This document shows, in pieces, positions 1 to 11,285 of a stretch of DNA of 64,000 bases. The notes under the pieces are model-generated. The model ran no database searches. It was not told the DNA's origin and saw only the letters and a program-made list of their open reading frames with translations. Where the stretch lies: the NCBI RefSeq assembly GCF_001659605.2, contig NC_035178.2:13648062-13712061 (forward strand). Reading direction: 5' to 3'. The position numbers were made by a program, and so were the translations under genes. This stretch comes from Manihot esculenta (Eukaryota; Streptophyta; Magnoliopsida; Malpighiales; Euphorbiaceae). The stretch's first letter is position 1; each line of letters opens with the position of its first letter.

Positions 1-1108
1 CGACATATGCATTTATCATAATTAAAAACATAAAACTCATACTAAACCCCTCATTAAATGCTCCAGTATGGTCAACATTACATGCCTCAGTTTAGTTGAA
101 ACATAATTTAAACTTTAAAACTTTTACATAAGAAGATCATAAAAAAGGGATTATAAAAGAAGACTCAAGCAAAACATAATTCTAATCCACAATAAGAATT
201 ACATGTTCACAGCTAAATTATTACATCAGAACTATACCAAACAACTCTATTGACCTCCTCAGCTAACTCTGATCTTGCAAATCTAGAGTTAAGGGAAAGG
301 GATAAGCTACAAAAGTCTAGTGAGAAGAAATATAAACAAAAGCAGTTCAATAAAATATATGATCGTATGAATACATAACAACACAAATAATTCATATCAA
401 AATAGACTTGTCACTAGTAACGCTCTATAAATTCCAATAGTATTCGGCCCACAATAGGTGCTCCTCAATACTTCCTCTTAAACATAACATAATATATTCA
501 TAGTGTCAGAAGCGTAGAATGGATCTCGACCTAGACTTTCCCTTACATAATGCTAGGGGCATAGAATGGGTCTCGACCTAGACTTTTGTATTCATCATAC
601 CATATCATAATATGCTCAAGGGCTAGTGGGTCATCCAACATCTATCCACAATAACAATAAGTTATGCAATACATCATCATATTCGTAAATTTTAATGCAA
701 AATAACCTAATCATATGCACATGACATTCGTGATGCATGAGCATGCTTAAAATATTTGATTTCTTTAAATGATAGTTTAATTTAGTTCTACTCACATCTG
801 GCTGACGCAATCCTAGCTCTGAAACAGTTATCTCAATACAAGCCTTTACGGTCTCTCAAGTTCGATCCTACACAGATGGATTTAAATAAGGGACCGAACA
901 TAATTTTTACAATACTTGAAACTATCCCTAGAAACCCTTAAAAATATAGTAGAGAATATGTAGAAAATGAGTTGAAAATGGCTGGACAAGGAACTTCCAA
1001 CGGCAAGTTCGACGGCTTAAAGTTCGCTTACATATCCAAAAGTCAAACCTTTAAAGGCAGATTAGGTGACCAGAAGGTAGCCTTCACAGGCAAGTTTGAC
1101 GGCCAAAA
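1..1108 (-). repeat. LTR D fragment, left copy (chromovirus LTR, minus orientation)
   Basis: This stretch matches 62922-64000 nearly base for base, with about 40 differences by hand count, mostly transitions, and one small indel. In the right copy the sequence starts with TGTAACGACT, the reverse complement of the chromovirus LTR end, so the LTR lies on the minus strand. Internal landmarks shared with the other LTRs here are a minisatellite-like pair around 520-595, an exon-like block flanked by splice-type signals near 790-880, and degenerate versions of the TTCGGC/GCCGAA motif near 1000-1100. Homology to LTRs fades at about 1108 and no TGTAATACCC-type terminus is present, so this copy is truncated on its U3 side. 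Its other end lies left of the window. Confidence 0.7.
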
Positions 1109-1139
1109 TTACATAATTTTTAAACACCACATCAAAGGT

Positions 1140-1455
1140 TTCAAGATGCCTCAAGTGCAACTCAATCTTAGACAAATTGCTTAAAAACCACCGGACCCAC
1201 TTTCTTTCAAACTCAACATTGATGGTCCTTGATGCCTGGATAACTGGGTTTACCACAATGTTTGGTAGGACAACTGCGTTGGGAGATGAGCTACGAGTAA
1301 TCTTAGAAGGGATTAATTTAATAGCAAATTATAATGCGAGGTAGGTTATGATTGAAACAGATAATTGGAAAGCTAAGTAAATTATTTCGGGTAAAAGCCA
1401 ATTTTCAGTGCTTTTAAGTTTTTTGACAATGCAAATTCAAAATGCCTTACATAAA
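1140..1455 (+). pseudogene. LINE remnant: C-terminal RNase H domain
   Basis: A broken reading frame gives KPPDP.SFKLNIDG near 1188-1225 and later VMIETDNWKAK near 1345-1380. These resemble the first strand and a catalytic-aspartate strand of the RNase H domain that ends many plant LINE ORF2 proteins. Stop codons and frameshifts are frequent, so it is dead. There is no zf-RVT or reverse transcriptase region on its left in this window. The matching upstream part of a LINE lies at the far right end (61790-62757), where it also abuts LTR D. Confidence 0.6.
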
Positions 1456-2287
1456 GCCCTTCTCAACAAAAAAAAAAAAGAAACTAATTAATTATTAAAC
1501 TTACTGATCTTATCAACAATTAAAATGAATAATTTAATATTATTTTCTTTTAAATAATATTAAAAATTTTATTTTTATTTTTAATGGATCCATCATCACA
1601 AAAAGAATTTAGTGACTTAATCAGCACAAATAAAATTGAAGTTTAATTTAGTGAGCTAGATGAGGAGGTCTCCACTTGACAACATATCAAAAGCTCCCCA
1701 TTTGTGTAGAATCTCCGACTACTGAATCCTCGCAAAATTAATAATTGCCCCTTCATTGGATTACATTTTCAAATTAACTTAACTATATACATTAGATTTT
1801 TTTTCTTTTATCAAAAAATGCATTTTATATATTATAAATATAAATCGAAGACCTATTATTTAAAAAATAGTCAAATAAAAGCATAAATTCCTTGAATTAA
1901 TTTATCAAATATGTTAAAAAAATGAAAATAAGAGGAAAAATATATTAAAAATTATTTATTATTAGAACAATGACAGCAGCACCATTTATGAGATAATCCA
2001 CACCTAAAACCATTCAACTAGAACAATTATTTTTTTTATAATTGTCATTCTTAATTAATTAAACAAATAAAGTAAATAGACCAAAGAATATCAACCTTAA
2101 CCATTAATATGTATATATTAAATTAAATAAATAAAATCCATTTATAATAATAACAGTAATAAATTTGAATAATCTTATCATTAATATTATATCTATAAAT
2201 TAAATAAAATTTATTAATCTTATTATTATCATTAATTAATATATAACTTTAGTTTTTTAATACTTATAATATAAATTTAAATAAAAT

Positions 2288-2405
2288 TAATATAGCACTC
2301 ATAGATGTATGTGAATAAATCAGAATTAATATAGTACTCATAGATTTAAGTGTATGTGAGTAAATCAGAAATCTCAAGTGTATGTGAGTAAATCAGAAAT
2401 CTCTA
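2288..2405 (+). repeat. Short tandem repeat, roughly 30-50 bp units
   Basis: A segment containing AATATAG.ACTCATAGAT and GTGTATGTGAGTAAATCAGA recurs in about three imperfect, partly truncated units. Confidence 0.55.
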
Positions 2406-2429
2406 AGTTATATATCCTCAATTACCAAT

Positions 2430-2432
<3 letters not shown>

Positions 2433-2461
<29 letters not shown>
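2433..2461. repeat. (AT)n microsatellite
   Basis: An uninterrupted AT dinucleotide run of about 14 units. Its length is likely to vary between individuals. Confidence 0.9.
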
Positions 2462-2464
<3 letters not shown>

Positions 2465-2764
2465 TATAATTATAAAAATTTCACTCAAAATAAATAGCCT
2501 TATCTATAGTGCTTCTCATGTTCAATGAAACAAAGAATTATTATTATTATTATTTTAATTGTTGAACCTTACAGTTACACAATCTTTCATTCAATGGCTG
2601 TTTTTCAGTCTTCAGCATTCTGATTAATAACAGTTGAAATATAAAAAAATATATATTTTATTTATAAAAGAAATTAAAACTTACAAAACTAAAACTTAGA
2701 AACTTAATTACAAAATTAAGATACATAGTTAATAATGGTATATTAAAAATCGTCACATTACATG

Positions 2765-3563
2765 AGGCACCAAGAGGATGAAACTGCAGACTCGGTTATC
2801 AGGTTCACCATTCCCTGCAAAAGCTTTTATATCAAAATGCTTGGCCACAGCCAATATCAAGAAAAATTAATTCATGCAACCGTTATATATACAACCGTGG
2901 TGGAATTTACACAGGATCCACTATGATCTGTGTATATATTCTATTAATCAATACCTTGATCTTTTCCATGTACAATTCAGGAGCAATGATCTTCCTCTGA
3001 TGTGACCAGAAAGCTCCATTTGATGTGAGAATCCCTTGACCAAGCAAAGGACCAAGATCATTAATATTCATTGAAGGTCTCCCCAAGTCCCAAGATACAC
3101 AAGTTGTGTATTCTTTCACTATGTCAGGCTGATTCAAATTCAGAACTTGTATGTTTCCCAGGGAAAATACAAGCACTTGACCTGAAAATTAACAGGAAAA
3201 TTATCAAATGGTTCAAATGGGAAGTCTTCGATTTTTTTTTTCTTTTCTTTTATGCAGATTTTTGAGATGAGAGATAATACCATATTCCTCCTTCCATAGC
3301 TCAAGGAAAGGGAAAAGAAGAGCAGCACAGTTATGGATGAGAGGTGGATCAGTGGCCTTCACAACTGAGGACACAGTCGTCTGAATCTGTCTTATATTTC
3401 CAAGAAGGAAAGCTGGTGGAGGTCCATTGATGCCTTGCTTCTGCAACATGGAACGAAGCCTCTTTGGTTTCATAACCAATCCATTGTAAAGGCGCAATAG
3501 GATTCCCAGCAACGCTATAATCACAATGGAAAACAGTATCTGAATAACAAACTGAACTTCCAT
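2765..3563 (-). pseudogene. Truncated cytochrome P450, CYP714-like (exons 1, 2 and start of 3)
   Basis: Exon 1 (3563-3281) starts at an ATG and encodes an N-terminal membrane anchor (about residues 6-26, hydrophobic) and a proline-rich hinge (INGPPPAFLLGN). Exon 2 (3181-2955) continues in phase with EEYGQVLVFSLGN and ends APELYMEKIK. Exon 3 begins at 2814 (GMVNLITESA) and loses similarity after about ten more codons, just before a stop near 2762. Both introns (3280-3182, 99 bp; 2954-2815, 140 bp) have GT-AG ends. The exon pattern and the WDLGRPS and FWSHQRKIIAPE stretches fit the CYP714 family, which includes gibberellin-modifying enzymes at the endoplasmic reticulum. The I helix, ExxR and heme-binding cysteine are all missing, so no active enzyme is possible. 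Exons 1 and 2 have no internal stop, so truncation may be fairly recent. The family call is from memory of motifs; subfamily is unknown. Confidence 0.75.
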
Positions 3564-3596
3564 GGCAAAAATGGAACAATATTAGCAGGCTCTTGA

Positions 3597-3605
3597 GTTA
3601 TATAG
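3597..3605 (-). promoter_or_regulatory. Possible TATA box of the CYP714-like fragment
   Basis: On the minus strand the sequence reads TCTATATAA about 35 bp upstream of the ATG at 3563. This is a plausible plant TATA box, though it would leave only a very short 5' UTR. Confidence 0.4.
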
Positions 3606-3946
3606 AAGGTTAATTAGGATTGGAGTTTGCTGTTGTCCTCTATGAGTAGGAAAAAAATAATTTATAAATGTATCTTTCTAAATGCTCATTTTTTTTCCAT
3701 TTTATTGAGAATATTCAGTTTAGCCTACTTTTTTCTTTCACCAAAATTGTGCAGAAATCTGAAATATATTCAATTTAGTCCAAATTATATTCAAGCTTTC
3801 TAATTCATGCACCACATTATTAGTTTGTTAATTTTTTTTTTTGAAATGGATTAGTTTGTTAATTTTAATTAGTTCATAAAAATAAATTCAACTGACTATA
3901 TCAAATGAAAATATAAGATTAACGTTTTTCATGATTTTTATTGTAA
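3606..3946. other. AT-rich sequence upstream of the P450 fragment, no gene seen
   Basis: AT-rich with poly-T runs. A stretch containing TTAGTTTGTTAATTTT occurs twice near 3820-3865. No coding sequence was recognised. Confidence 0.6.
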
Positions 3947-4338
3947 AGAAAAATTACTATTTACTCTTTATGGTGCGGAGAAATTCACTAATTAGTCTTT
4001 CAATTTTAAAAAATGCGTTGAAATATTACTAATATTTTAAAAAATATATTAATTAGTCCATTCGTTAATTTTAATCATTAAATTTTATAAAAACAAGTCT
4101 AAAATGTCCCTGATACAGAAAAATGAATTAGTAAACTTTTTAAAAATTTAAGATATCAACTAATAAATTTTTTTAAAATAATAAGAGCTAAATAGTAAAA
4201 TTCTTAATAGCAAAATTAATAAAGAGACTAACTAGTAGACTTTTCAAAATATTAAAGATGTTTTAATGTATTTTTCAAAATTAATGGACTAACTAATAAG
4301 GTTTGTCATACTATAAGAATTAAGTAGTGATTTTTTCT
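3947..4338. repeat. MITE-like foldback element, copy 1
   Basis: The left end (AGAAAAATTACTATTTACTC...) and the reverse complement of the right end (AGAAAAAATCACTACTTAAT...) match imperfectly over about 50 bp. This gives long terminal inverted repeats around an AT-rich core with no coding capacity. A related copy lies at 55745-56111 and a more decayed one near 54225-54535. The transposon superfamily cannot be told by eye, and no clear target duplication was found. Confidence 0.6.
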
Positions 4339-4837
4339 TATTATAATTATTTTTTAAATATGTATATGAAATATGAGAATATAAAATATTATAATTATAA
4401 TTTTATTTTTATTTTAATTAATTATATAAAAACTGAAAATGATAGTTTCCATTTCAATTAATAATATGAAAATATAAAATAGTGTTTTATATTTTTAATT
4501 AAATTAATTATAAAATATATGAAAAATAAAAATAATTTAAAATTTAAAAGGTGGCGTGAGCTGTTCGTATAAAGAATTAGACTAAATTGAAATTTAGATT
4601 GAACTTTTGGACTAAATTGAACAAAATCTAATGAGCTAATTAAAGCCTAAAATGGACATCCTAATAAATGCTAAGGTGGATTGCTTAATAACCAAATTTA
4701 ATTATTGAAAGTATTATTTCTGTATAAGAAAATTGTATTTATAGAACATGTTACGAGCAATTCTTTCAAATCACAAGTCAATTTACATTTAAAAATAAGA
4801 TTATTTATAATTCATTTGAAAATCGAGCTATTCATTA
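4339..4837. other. AT-rich sequence, no gene seen
   Basis: AT-rich background up to the point where integrase-like coding sequence begins at about 4838. No feature was recognised. Confidence 0.6.
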
Positions 4838-5337
4838 AAAGTTGGAGAAACGTTTAGACGGTGCTACAAGGAACTGGGCATCCGAGCTATCGAGCATTCT
4901 ATGGGCATGACCATACCTCGAAAACCTACAGGGGAGACCCCATTCGCACTAGCGTTTGGGACAGAAGTTATGGTTGTCATAGAGCTACAAATCCCAATAC
5001 ACCGAGTGCAGTTCAATGATGAAAATCTTAACAATGAAAAATTGAGGAGTAACCTGGACGCCCTTAAAGAAATCAAGGATGGAAAAAAGTGCGAACAATA
5101 GCCTACCAGTAGAAAGCGGCTTGGTACTACAACCAAAAGGTTCATGAAATGAACTTAAAAATTGGAGACCTGGTTCTGAGGAGACTAGAAACCATGGGAA
5201 AAAGGGCTACTATGGGCAAGCTAGCGCCGACTTGGGAGGGATCGTTCAAAGTTACTAAAGTTGTTAGGCCGGAAGTATATCGAATTGAAGACTTACAAGA
5301 GAACCCAGAGCCTCAGCCTAGAACATCCAGCACCTGA
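4838..5337 (+). pseudogene. T integrase C-terminal fragment
   Basis: The reading frame starts LEKRLDGATRN.ASELSSILWA, hits a frameshift and stop near 4905, then continues as PTGETPFALAFGTEVMVVIE, has a stop at 5099-5101, and resumes as NLKIGDLVLRR...GKLAPTWEGSFKVTKV. This is the end of a plant Ty3/gypsy integrase: the segment after the DDE core, then the GDLVLR and WEG(P/S) tail. The catalytic residues lie upstream and are missing. The TGETPF type differs from the chromodomain integrases elsewhere in the window, so this is a separate lineage. Confidence 0.75.
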
Positions 5338-5440
5338 ATAGGTATTTTCAATAAGCAATACGATGTAATTGTAATATTGAATAAATAAAATTCCTTTTCC
5401 ACGTCTCTTTTCTACCCTTAAAATTTCATGATAACAAAAA

Positions 5441-5935
5441 GCCCAGTGAGGTGGGTGACTGGTCTCGGAAATAGACTGCCGACAAAAAGTCGAGTTAAGA
5501 AAACAAGAAGGCTAATGAGGCAAGTGACGGGTCTCGAAAATAGACCGCCCAACAATAAAAAACTAAGTTGAGAAAACAAGAAGCCCAATGAGGCAGGTGA
5601 CTAGTCTCGAAAATAGACAGCCGACACCAAAATGCCGAGTTAAGAAAACAAAAAGCCCAATGAGGCAGGTGACCGGTCTCAAAAATAGACCACCGGTACT
5701 AAAAAGCCGAGTTGATGAAATAAAGAAGACCAGTGAGGTAAGTGACTGGTATCGAAAATAGACTGCCGGCACTAAAAAGTCAAGTTAAGGAAATAAAGAA
5801 ACCCAATGAGGCAGGTGACCGGTCTAAAAAATGGGCTGCCAGTGCCAAAAAGTCGAGTTAAGAAAATAAAGAAGCCCAATGAGACAGGTTCCGGCCTCGA
5901 AAATAGACTCCTGGCACTAGAAAGCCGAGTTGGGG
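5441..5935 (+). repeat. Tandem array, seven units of 70-73 bp, in the T 3' region
   Basis: Units start at 5441, 5511, 5583, 5655, 5728, 5801 and 5874. Each opens with a GCCCAATGAGGCAGGTGAC-like block, followed by GGTCTCGAAAATAGACnGCC and AAAAAGCCGAGTTAAGAAAA. Units differ from each other by roughly 10-25 percent, so the array is not young. It lies directly downstream of integrase, where Tat-type elements often carry such repeats. Confidence 0.85.
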
Positions 5936-6347
5936 ATCCAAGTGAAGCCAAAAAGAGCCAAAGGTACCATAGTTGTTGAACTGAAAACTAAAATAAGGAA
6001 GAAAAACTAAGGCATAAATAAATCCTTGGGACAACGAGCATCGAGGTAGAAAATCATACAAAAGGCCAGGGGCAATCGCAAGGGACACCGACACTCAAAA
6101 ATTAACCTCTGGTGTCAAACCAGCCCGGTTAAAGAACTCACGACACGGCCTAATAAAAGGTCTAGACAAGTAAAAGAATAGATTGAGAATAAATTCATTT
6201 CATTACTTATGTACACCATTAGAGTTTGTTCTAGAAGCAATAGGGGAAGGAGGAGCAGATCTATCTAAATCATTATTCATAGGGAGCATAGAAGGGTTGT
6301 CCTCCTGGTAAATAGAAGTCAAAGGAGGGGGGGTTCTTAGGGAGGGG
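5936..6347. other. T 3' region between tandem array and insertion of C
   Basis: Non-coding or decayed sequence of element T. It ends in a purine-rich run (AAAGGAGGGGGGG near 6321-6333) and in AGGGG at 6343-6347, the target site duplicated by C. The antisense ORF of T may extend into this stretch but is too decayed to follow. Confidence 0.5.
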
Positions 6348-6966
6348 TGTAACGACCCGAAAACCGGACCGCTACCGGCGCTAGGATCCAGATCGGCATA
6401 AGACCGTCGGGACCCGTAGCAAGCCTACTATGCATCCTGTATAATTGGTATAAACCCAAACATGATCAAACATTTCCATAAAACATTTAAAACTTTACCT
6501 TTACCAAGCTTGACCTGTGCATGCACTATGACTGAACACATAGAACCCCTAGGGTCAGCATACCCTATGTCAAACTCGGTCCAACACATATATTGATATA
6601 ATATAAAACTCAGGTACAAAGGGGTTAACCAACTCGGGCCAAGCACAATACTATAACTCTGAACACATTACATAATATCATTTTACAGTACAACTCTTTT
6701 ACATCATTACATAACCTTACATTACATCATGTCCACTACCATTCTATTACACATCATAACCATAGCCATATCCTGACGACTCCCTGAACTATCTCTGACC
6801 CTGCAAACCTGGGGTTAGGGGAGAGGGGTGAGCTATAAAGCCCAGTGAGCAGAACGATAATGAAAATTATTTGAATATATGCTTTCATGAAATGCATCAC
6901 ATCACAAACATATCACATCAAGGATGAACTCGTCACCACTAGCCCTCCACAAATCGTAACATGTCT
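6348..6966 (-). repeat. C 3' LTR, left arm
   Basis: This arm corresponds to 48451-49069 of the C 5' LTR with few differences. It carries the TGTAACGACCCGAAAACCGG terminus and is cut at TGTCT (6962-6966), the target of LTR B. The LTR resumes at 42238. Confidence 0.9.
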
Positions 6967-9480
6967 TGTAATACCGGCTAGATTCCGGCATCGGAATCCC
7001 TACCTTCCGGCGGAATCTCCGTTGGAATCGAGAGTTCTGAAGATGCCAGAGGCTTCTAGAGGGGTAAAATGTATTTTCTAAAATGTTTTTAATGATTTTA
7101 TGGTTTTAAATGAAAAAGAATTGAGTTTTTGAAAAGAAAAGACTAAGGAGGCATTTGCCAGGTTCGGCCGCCGAAAGTGAAGTTCGGCCGCCGAACATGG
7201 GAAGGTTTTGGGAGCACTTTTGGCCTCCAAAAGCTTTGTTTAAACGAACCAAGGTTTGGCCGCCGAACCTCAAGTTTGGCCACCGAACATGCATGAGTTT
7301 AGGGGGCACGTTAGGCTGCCGAAGGTTGTTGACCAGGCCACCTATAAAGAGCCCTCAGATCGGAAATGGGCGAGTTTTCTCCCCATTCTCGAGCTCAGGT
7401 GAGTTTTTGCCCTCCTTTGGTCGTTTTCATGATTTCTCTACCCATCCCTCAAGTTTTTCATGATTTCTACCCTTGTGTTTGAAGATTTGAAGCTTAAGTA
7501 GGAGTTTTGGGAGCTTGGAGGCTTTTGGAGCTTGGATCCTCCACACCTCCGAGTTAGGGATCACACCAACCCTCGATCTTCAAGAGGTAAGTGTAGATCT
7601 TTGCTTCCTTTGTGTTTAATGAAGTTTTAAGTAAGTTTAATGGAGTTTTAATGGTTGAGTATGGGTAGATATGCATGTTTAGGTCTATGTGGGTTCATGC
7701 CCAATGTATGTTATGTGATGTTTGTGTTAAGGAGTTTATGTTAGTTTATGCTCCTTTATGCATGTGGGAGAGTGTATGCATGATTGGGAGAGAGCAAGCG
7801 AGGTTTTGAGTAGTTTTGATGGTTTTGGCTTATGTGGGTCATAAGCTATTTATATGTGCTTTATGATGTTCTTTGTTGGAGTTTAAGCTTGTTTAAGCTC
7901 ATTTGTGCATGGTTAAGGGTTTATGCATGTTTTAGTAAGGTTGGGTGCTTGTTTTGGGGTGTTTGGAAGGCTTGGGAGGCTTGTATGCATAAGAGGCTGA
8001 GTTCTGGATGAACTCAAGTTCGGCCGCCGAACCTGCCTGTGGATGCATGGTTTGGCCGCCTAACCTTGCCCCCGAAAGTTGAGTTTTGGCTTGAAAGCAG
8101 ACTTTCGGCCGCCGAAGGAAGGTTCGGCTGTCGAAAGTGCCTGACTTTCGTCTCTGGAGAGGGACTTTCGGCCGCCGAAGGTGCCGCCTAAAGTGCCCGA
8201 GTTTCGTCTCTGGAGAGAGGGTTCGGCCGCCAAAGGTGCCGCCGAAAGTGCCCTGTCCAGCCTTTTCATGGTTATTTTCTATGCATGTTTAAGTGATGTT
8301 TTAGGGGGTTTTTGGGGAGTTATTTATGAGTTGATTAGAGTGTGTTTGGTACCTCATTCGAGTCCACCTGTGTAGGATCGGTCCCGAGGGACCGAGGAGG
8401 CCATCAGTATTAGCAGTTGCAGAGTCAGTCCAGCGTCTGCCAGAGGTGAGTAGAACTAAACTTAATCTTTTATTTTACGAAATCAAATGCCTAAAGCATG
8501 TTCATGCATCATGTTTATATGTAATAGGTTGATTGCACTAGTTCCACGAATATGACGCATTGCATTATTTACTGTTGATGTGGATGGACCAAGGCGACCC
8601 CAATAGCCCTAACTATGATATGTTAATAAAGTCCTGAGGAGCCCCTTGAGGGCCGGGCATAATGAAGTCCTGAGGAGCCCGAAGGGCCGGGCATAATGAA
8701 GTCCTGAGGACGCACCATGTTGTGTTACAGTCAGAGGGAGTTTTGGTGGTCATGTCCAATCCGTTATGTGAAATGTTTGTGCTGTGACGCATTTCATGAA
8801 AGCATGTAATTAATGAACTGTTTTCTTTGTTTCTATTCACTGGGCTTTTTAGCTTACCCCTCTCCCCTAACCCCAGCGTTGCAGGTATGAGGTCGATCGG
8901 GAAGTCTCAAGAGTTAAAGTTTTGCTTATGTAATAGATTAGTGTTTAGTGTGGACATGTAATATAATTGATTTAATGCATAGTAAGATAATGGAATGTAA
9001 TGTAATGCAAGTATAGTAGAGTTGTGTTATGTATTAGTACTGTGCTTGGCCCTAAGACTTGGTTGGTCCCTTTTTAGTATATTGTAATACCCGGCTAGAC
9101 TCCGGTATCGGAATTCCTACCATCCGGTAGAATCTCGGGTGTCGGAGACCTCTAGAAGGGTAAAATCATGTTTTTATAAAATGCTTTAATGTATTTCATG
9201 TTTTTAAGCTAGAAAGAAAATGAGTTTTTGCATGAAAATAATCTTGGAGGAAGACTCAGGTTCGGCCGCCGAACCTCAAGTTTGGCCGCCGAACCTCAAT
9301 TTTGGCCGCCGAACCTCAAGTTCGGCCGCCGAACATTCATGTGCTTCGGGAGGGCTTTAGGCCCCCGAAAGCATAAGTGAGGGAAGTCTAGGTTCGGCCG
9401 CCGAACCTCATGTTCGGCCGCCGAACATGGCATGCATGCGGAGGCACGTTCAGCCCCCGAATGTGGCCTGGCCAGCCACC

Positions 9481-9490
9481 TATAAAAGGG
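9481..9490 (+). promoter_or_regulatory. TATA box of the E1 5' LTR
   Basis: TATAAAAGGG follows the first block of GC-rich palindromic motifs. The distance to the GTAAGG donor-like site at 9721 is 240 bp, the same as in E3 (18515 to 18755) and close to that in B (7343 to 7587). Transcription probably starts about 30 bp downstream, at the U3/R border. Confidence 0.65.
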
Positions 9491-10689
9491 TCCCTTAGCC
9501 GAAACGGGTGAGCTTTTCTCCCCATTTTCGGCCAAGGTGAGCTCTCCGCCGTCCCTCACCGATCTTGAGTTTCTTCCTTCAAATCTTTCACGATTTTCAC
9601 TAGTTTTCACTTTATTTTGAAGATTTTCGAGCATAAAGCAAGTTTTGGAGCTTTGAGGTTCAAGGAACTCAAACTCTCCCATCTCCGAGCTAGGGTCGTT
9701 TTCCTCTCGATCTTCAAGAGGTAAGGGCCGATCTTGAGCTCACTATGTGTTTTAAACAAGTTTTAAGTTGATCTATGGGGTAGAAATGCATGTTTAGGTT
9801 TTGGTTGGTTTTATGGGTTATGTTAAGTTTTTTAGCAATGTATGATGTTTGTGGTTGCTTGATGTGTTGTAGTTGGGGTTTATGATAGTTTGAATCCCCT
9901 AGGAGCTTGTATGCTTGAGTATGCATGTTGTAAATCAGGTTTATGCATGTTTGAAAGGTTTGGGAGGCGTTTGTGCATGATGGAGTTAAGTTTCTGCCAC
10001 TTTGGAGAAACTCAGGTTTGGCCGCCGAATGGACTTTCGGCCGCCGAACGGACTTTCGGCCGCTGAACCCGTCTGTGGAAGCAGCATTCGGCTGTCGAAG
10101 CCTGCCCCCGAAAGAGGACTTTCGTATCTGAAGGGCAATTTCGACCGCCGAAAGTGCCGCCGAACATGCATGAGTTTCGTCTCTGTCTGGGAGTTTCGGC
10201 CGCCGAAGGTGCCGCCGAACCTGCTTGACTTTCGGCTCTGGAGGGACTTTCGGCCGCCGAACCTGCCGCCGAAAGTGCCCTGTTCAGCCTTCCTTTGCAT
10301 ATTTTGCATGATTGTTTTGAGGTGTTTTAGGGGGTTTTTGGGGGATGTTTTAGAGTCATGTTCTAGTATGTTTGGTCCCTCATTTAAGTCCACCTGTGTA
10401 GGTTTGGACCCGAGGAACCGAGGACCCCAGCAGTGAGTCAGCTGCTTCAGTCATTGTCAGAGCTAGCTGAGGTGAGTAGAATAAACCTTTACGTTTTAAA
10501 GTGAATAAATTATAAAGTTTTGAGCATGTTCATGCATCATGAATGCCATGTGATGATTTAGGTTGTTTGCATTAGAATTCGCGAATATTTTGCATTGCAT
10601 TTTATGATGTTGATGCGGATTGGTTATTGAACGATCCTTTAGTCCTCATATGATATGATACGATGATGATACGGCATGATATGGTATGG

Positions 10690-10823
10690 AAGTCCGGTTG
10701 ACCCATTCTACGTCCCGGCACTATGTAAGAGAAAGACCGGTTGACCTATTCTACGTCCCGGCATCTGAGAATGTTATGTTATGTTTAAGAGAAAGACCGA
10801 TTGACCCATTCTACGTCCCGGCA
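10690..10823 (+). repeat. Minisatellite in the E1 5' LTR, three units
   Basis: Three copies of AAGACCGGTTGACCCATTCT followed by ACGTCCCGGCA, with spacers of unequal length. The E1 3' LTR has only two copies (about 41088-41162). Confidence 0.75.
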
Positions 10824-11255
10824 CTTTGGAATGTAGAGGACTATTGGTGACAATACCATCCTTGATGTGATTTGTTGTGATGTGTTGCATTACATGAGAG
10901 CATGAGATTTTAAATGTTTTACTATTCTGCTCACTGGGCTCTAGTAGCTCACCCCTCTCCCTAATCCCCCAGGTTTGCAGGTACGGGCTAGGCAGAGAAG
11001 TCGAGATGAATGAAGTCTTGTGGATGTAATAGTTAGAATGTGGACATGATAAATTGTAAAATGATGTAAAGTTATGAATAGTTATGTCATGTAAATGTTG
11101 ATTTTGAGATTGAGGTTTAGAAATTGTGCTTGACCGAGTTTGTATGGTAATCCCTTTTGTAAACATGATCTATGTTTTATAATGTTCATGTTCCACCAAG
11201 CTTGTGTATGATGAGATGCCCCATTGGAGCATTTGATGAGAGCTCTAGTGTGGGG

Positions 11256-11285
11256 TTTATGTTTATGTTTATGTTTATGTTTATG
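11256..11285 (+). repeat. (TTTATG)5 hexamer repeat in the E1 LTR
   Basis: Five perfect TTTATG units, also present in the 3' LTR near 41594-41623. It produces a chance Met-Phe ORF that is not a gene. Confidence 0.85.

Larger units (their letters stand above)
1456..2764. other. AT-rich intergenic DNA, no gene seen
   Basis: This is strongly AT-rich sequence with poly-A/T runs and no coding signal. It holds short tandem repeats at 2288-2405 and an AT dinucleotide tract at 2433-2461, listed separately. Confidence 0.7.

Noticed and set aside
213..395. Small minus-strand frame repeated at 63133-63315
   Set aside because: It is inside LTR D; the two copies differ at several amino acids and no function is suggested.
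972..1184. 70-codon plus-strand frame at the D/LINE border
   Set aside because: It crosses from LTR-like sequence into the LINE remnant and is a chance fusion.
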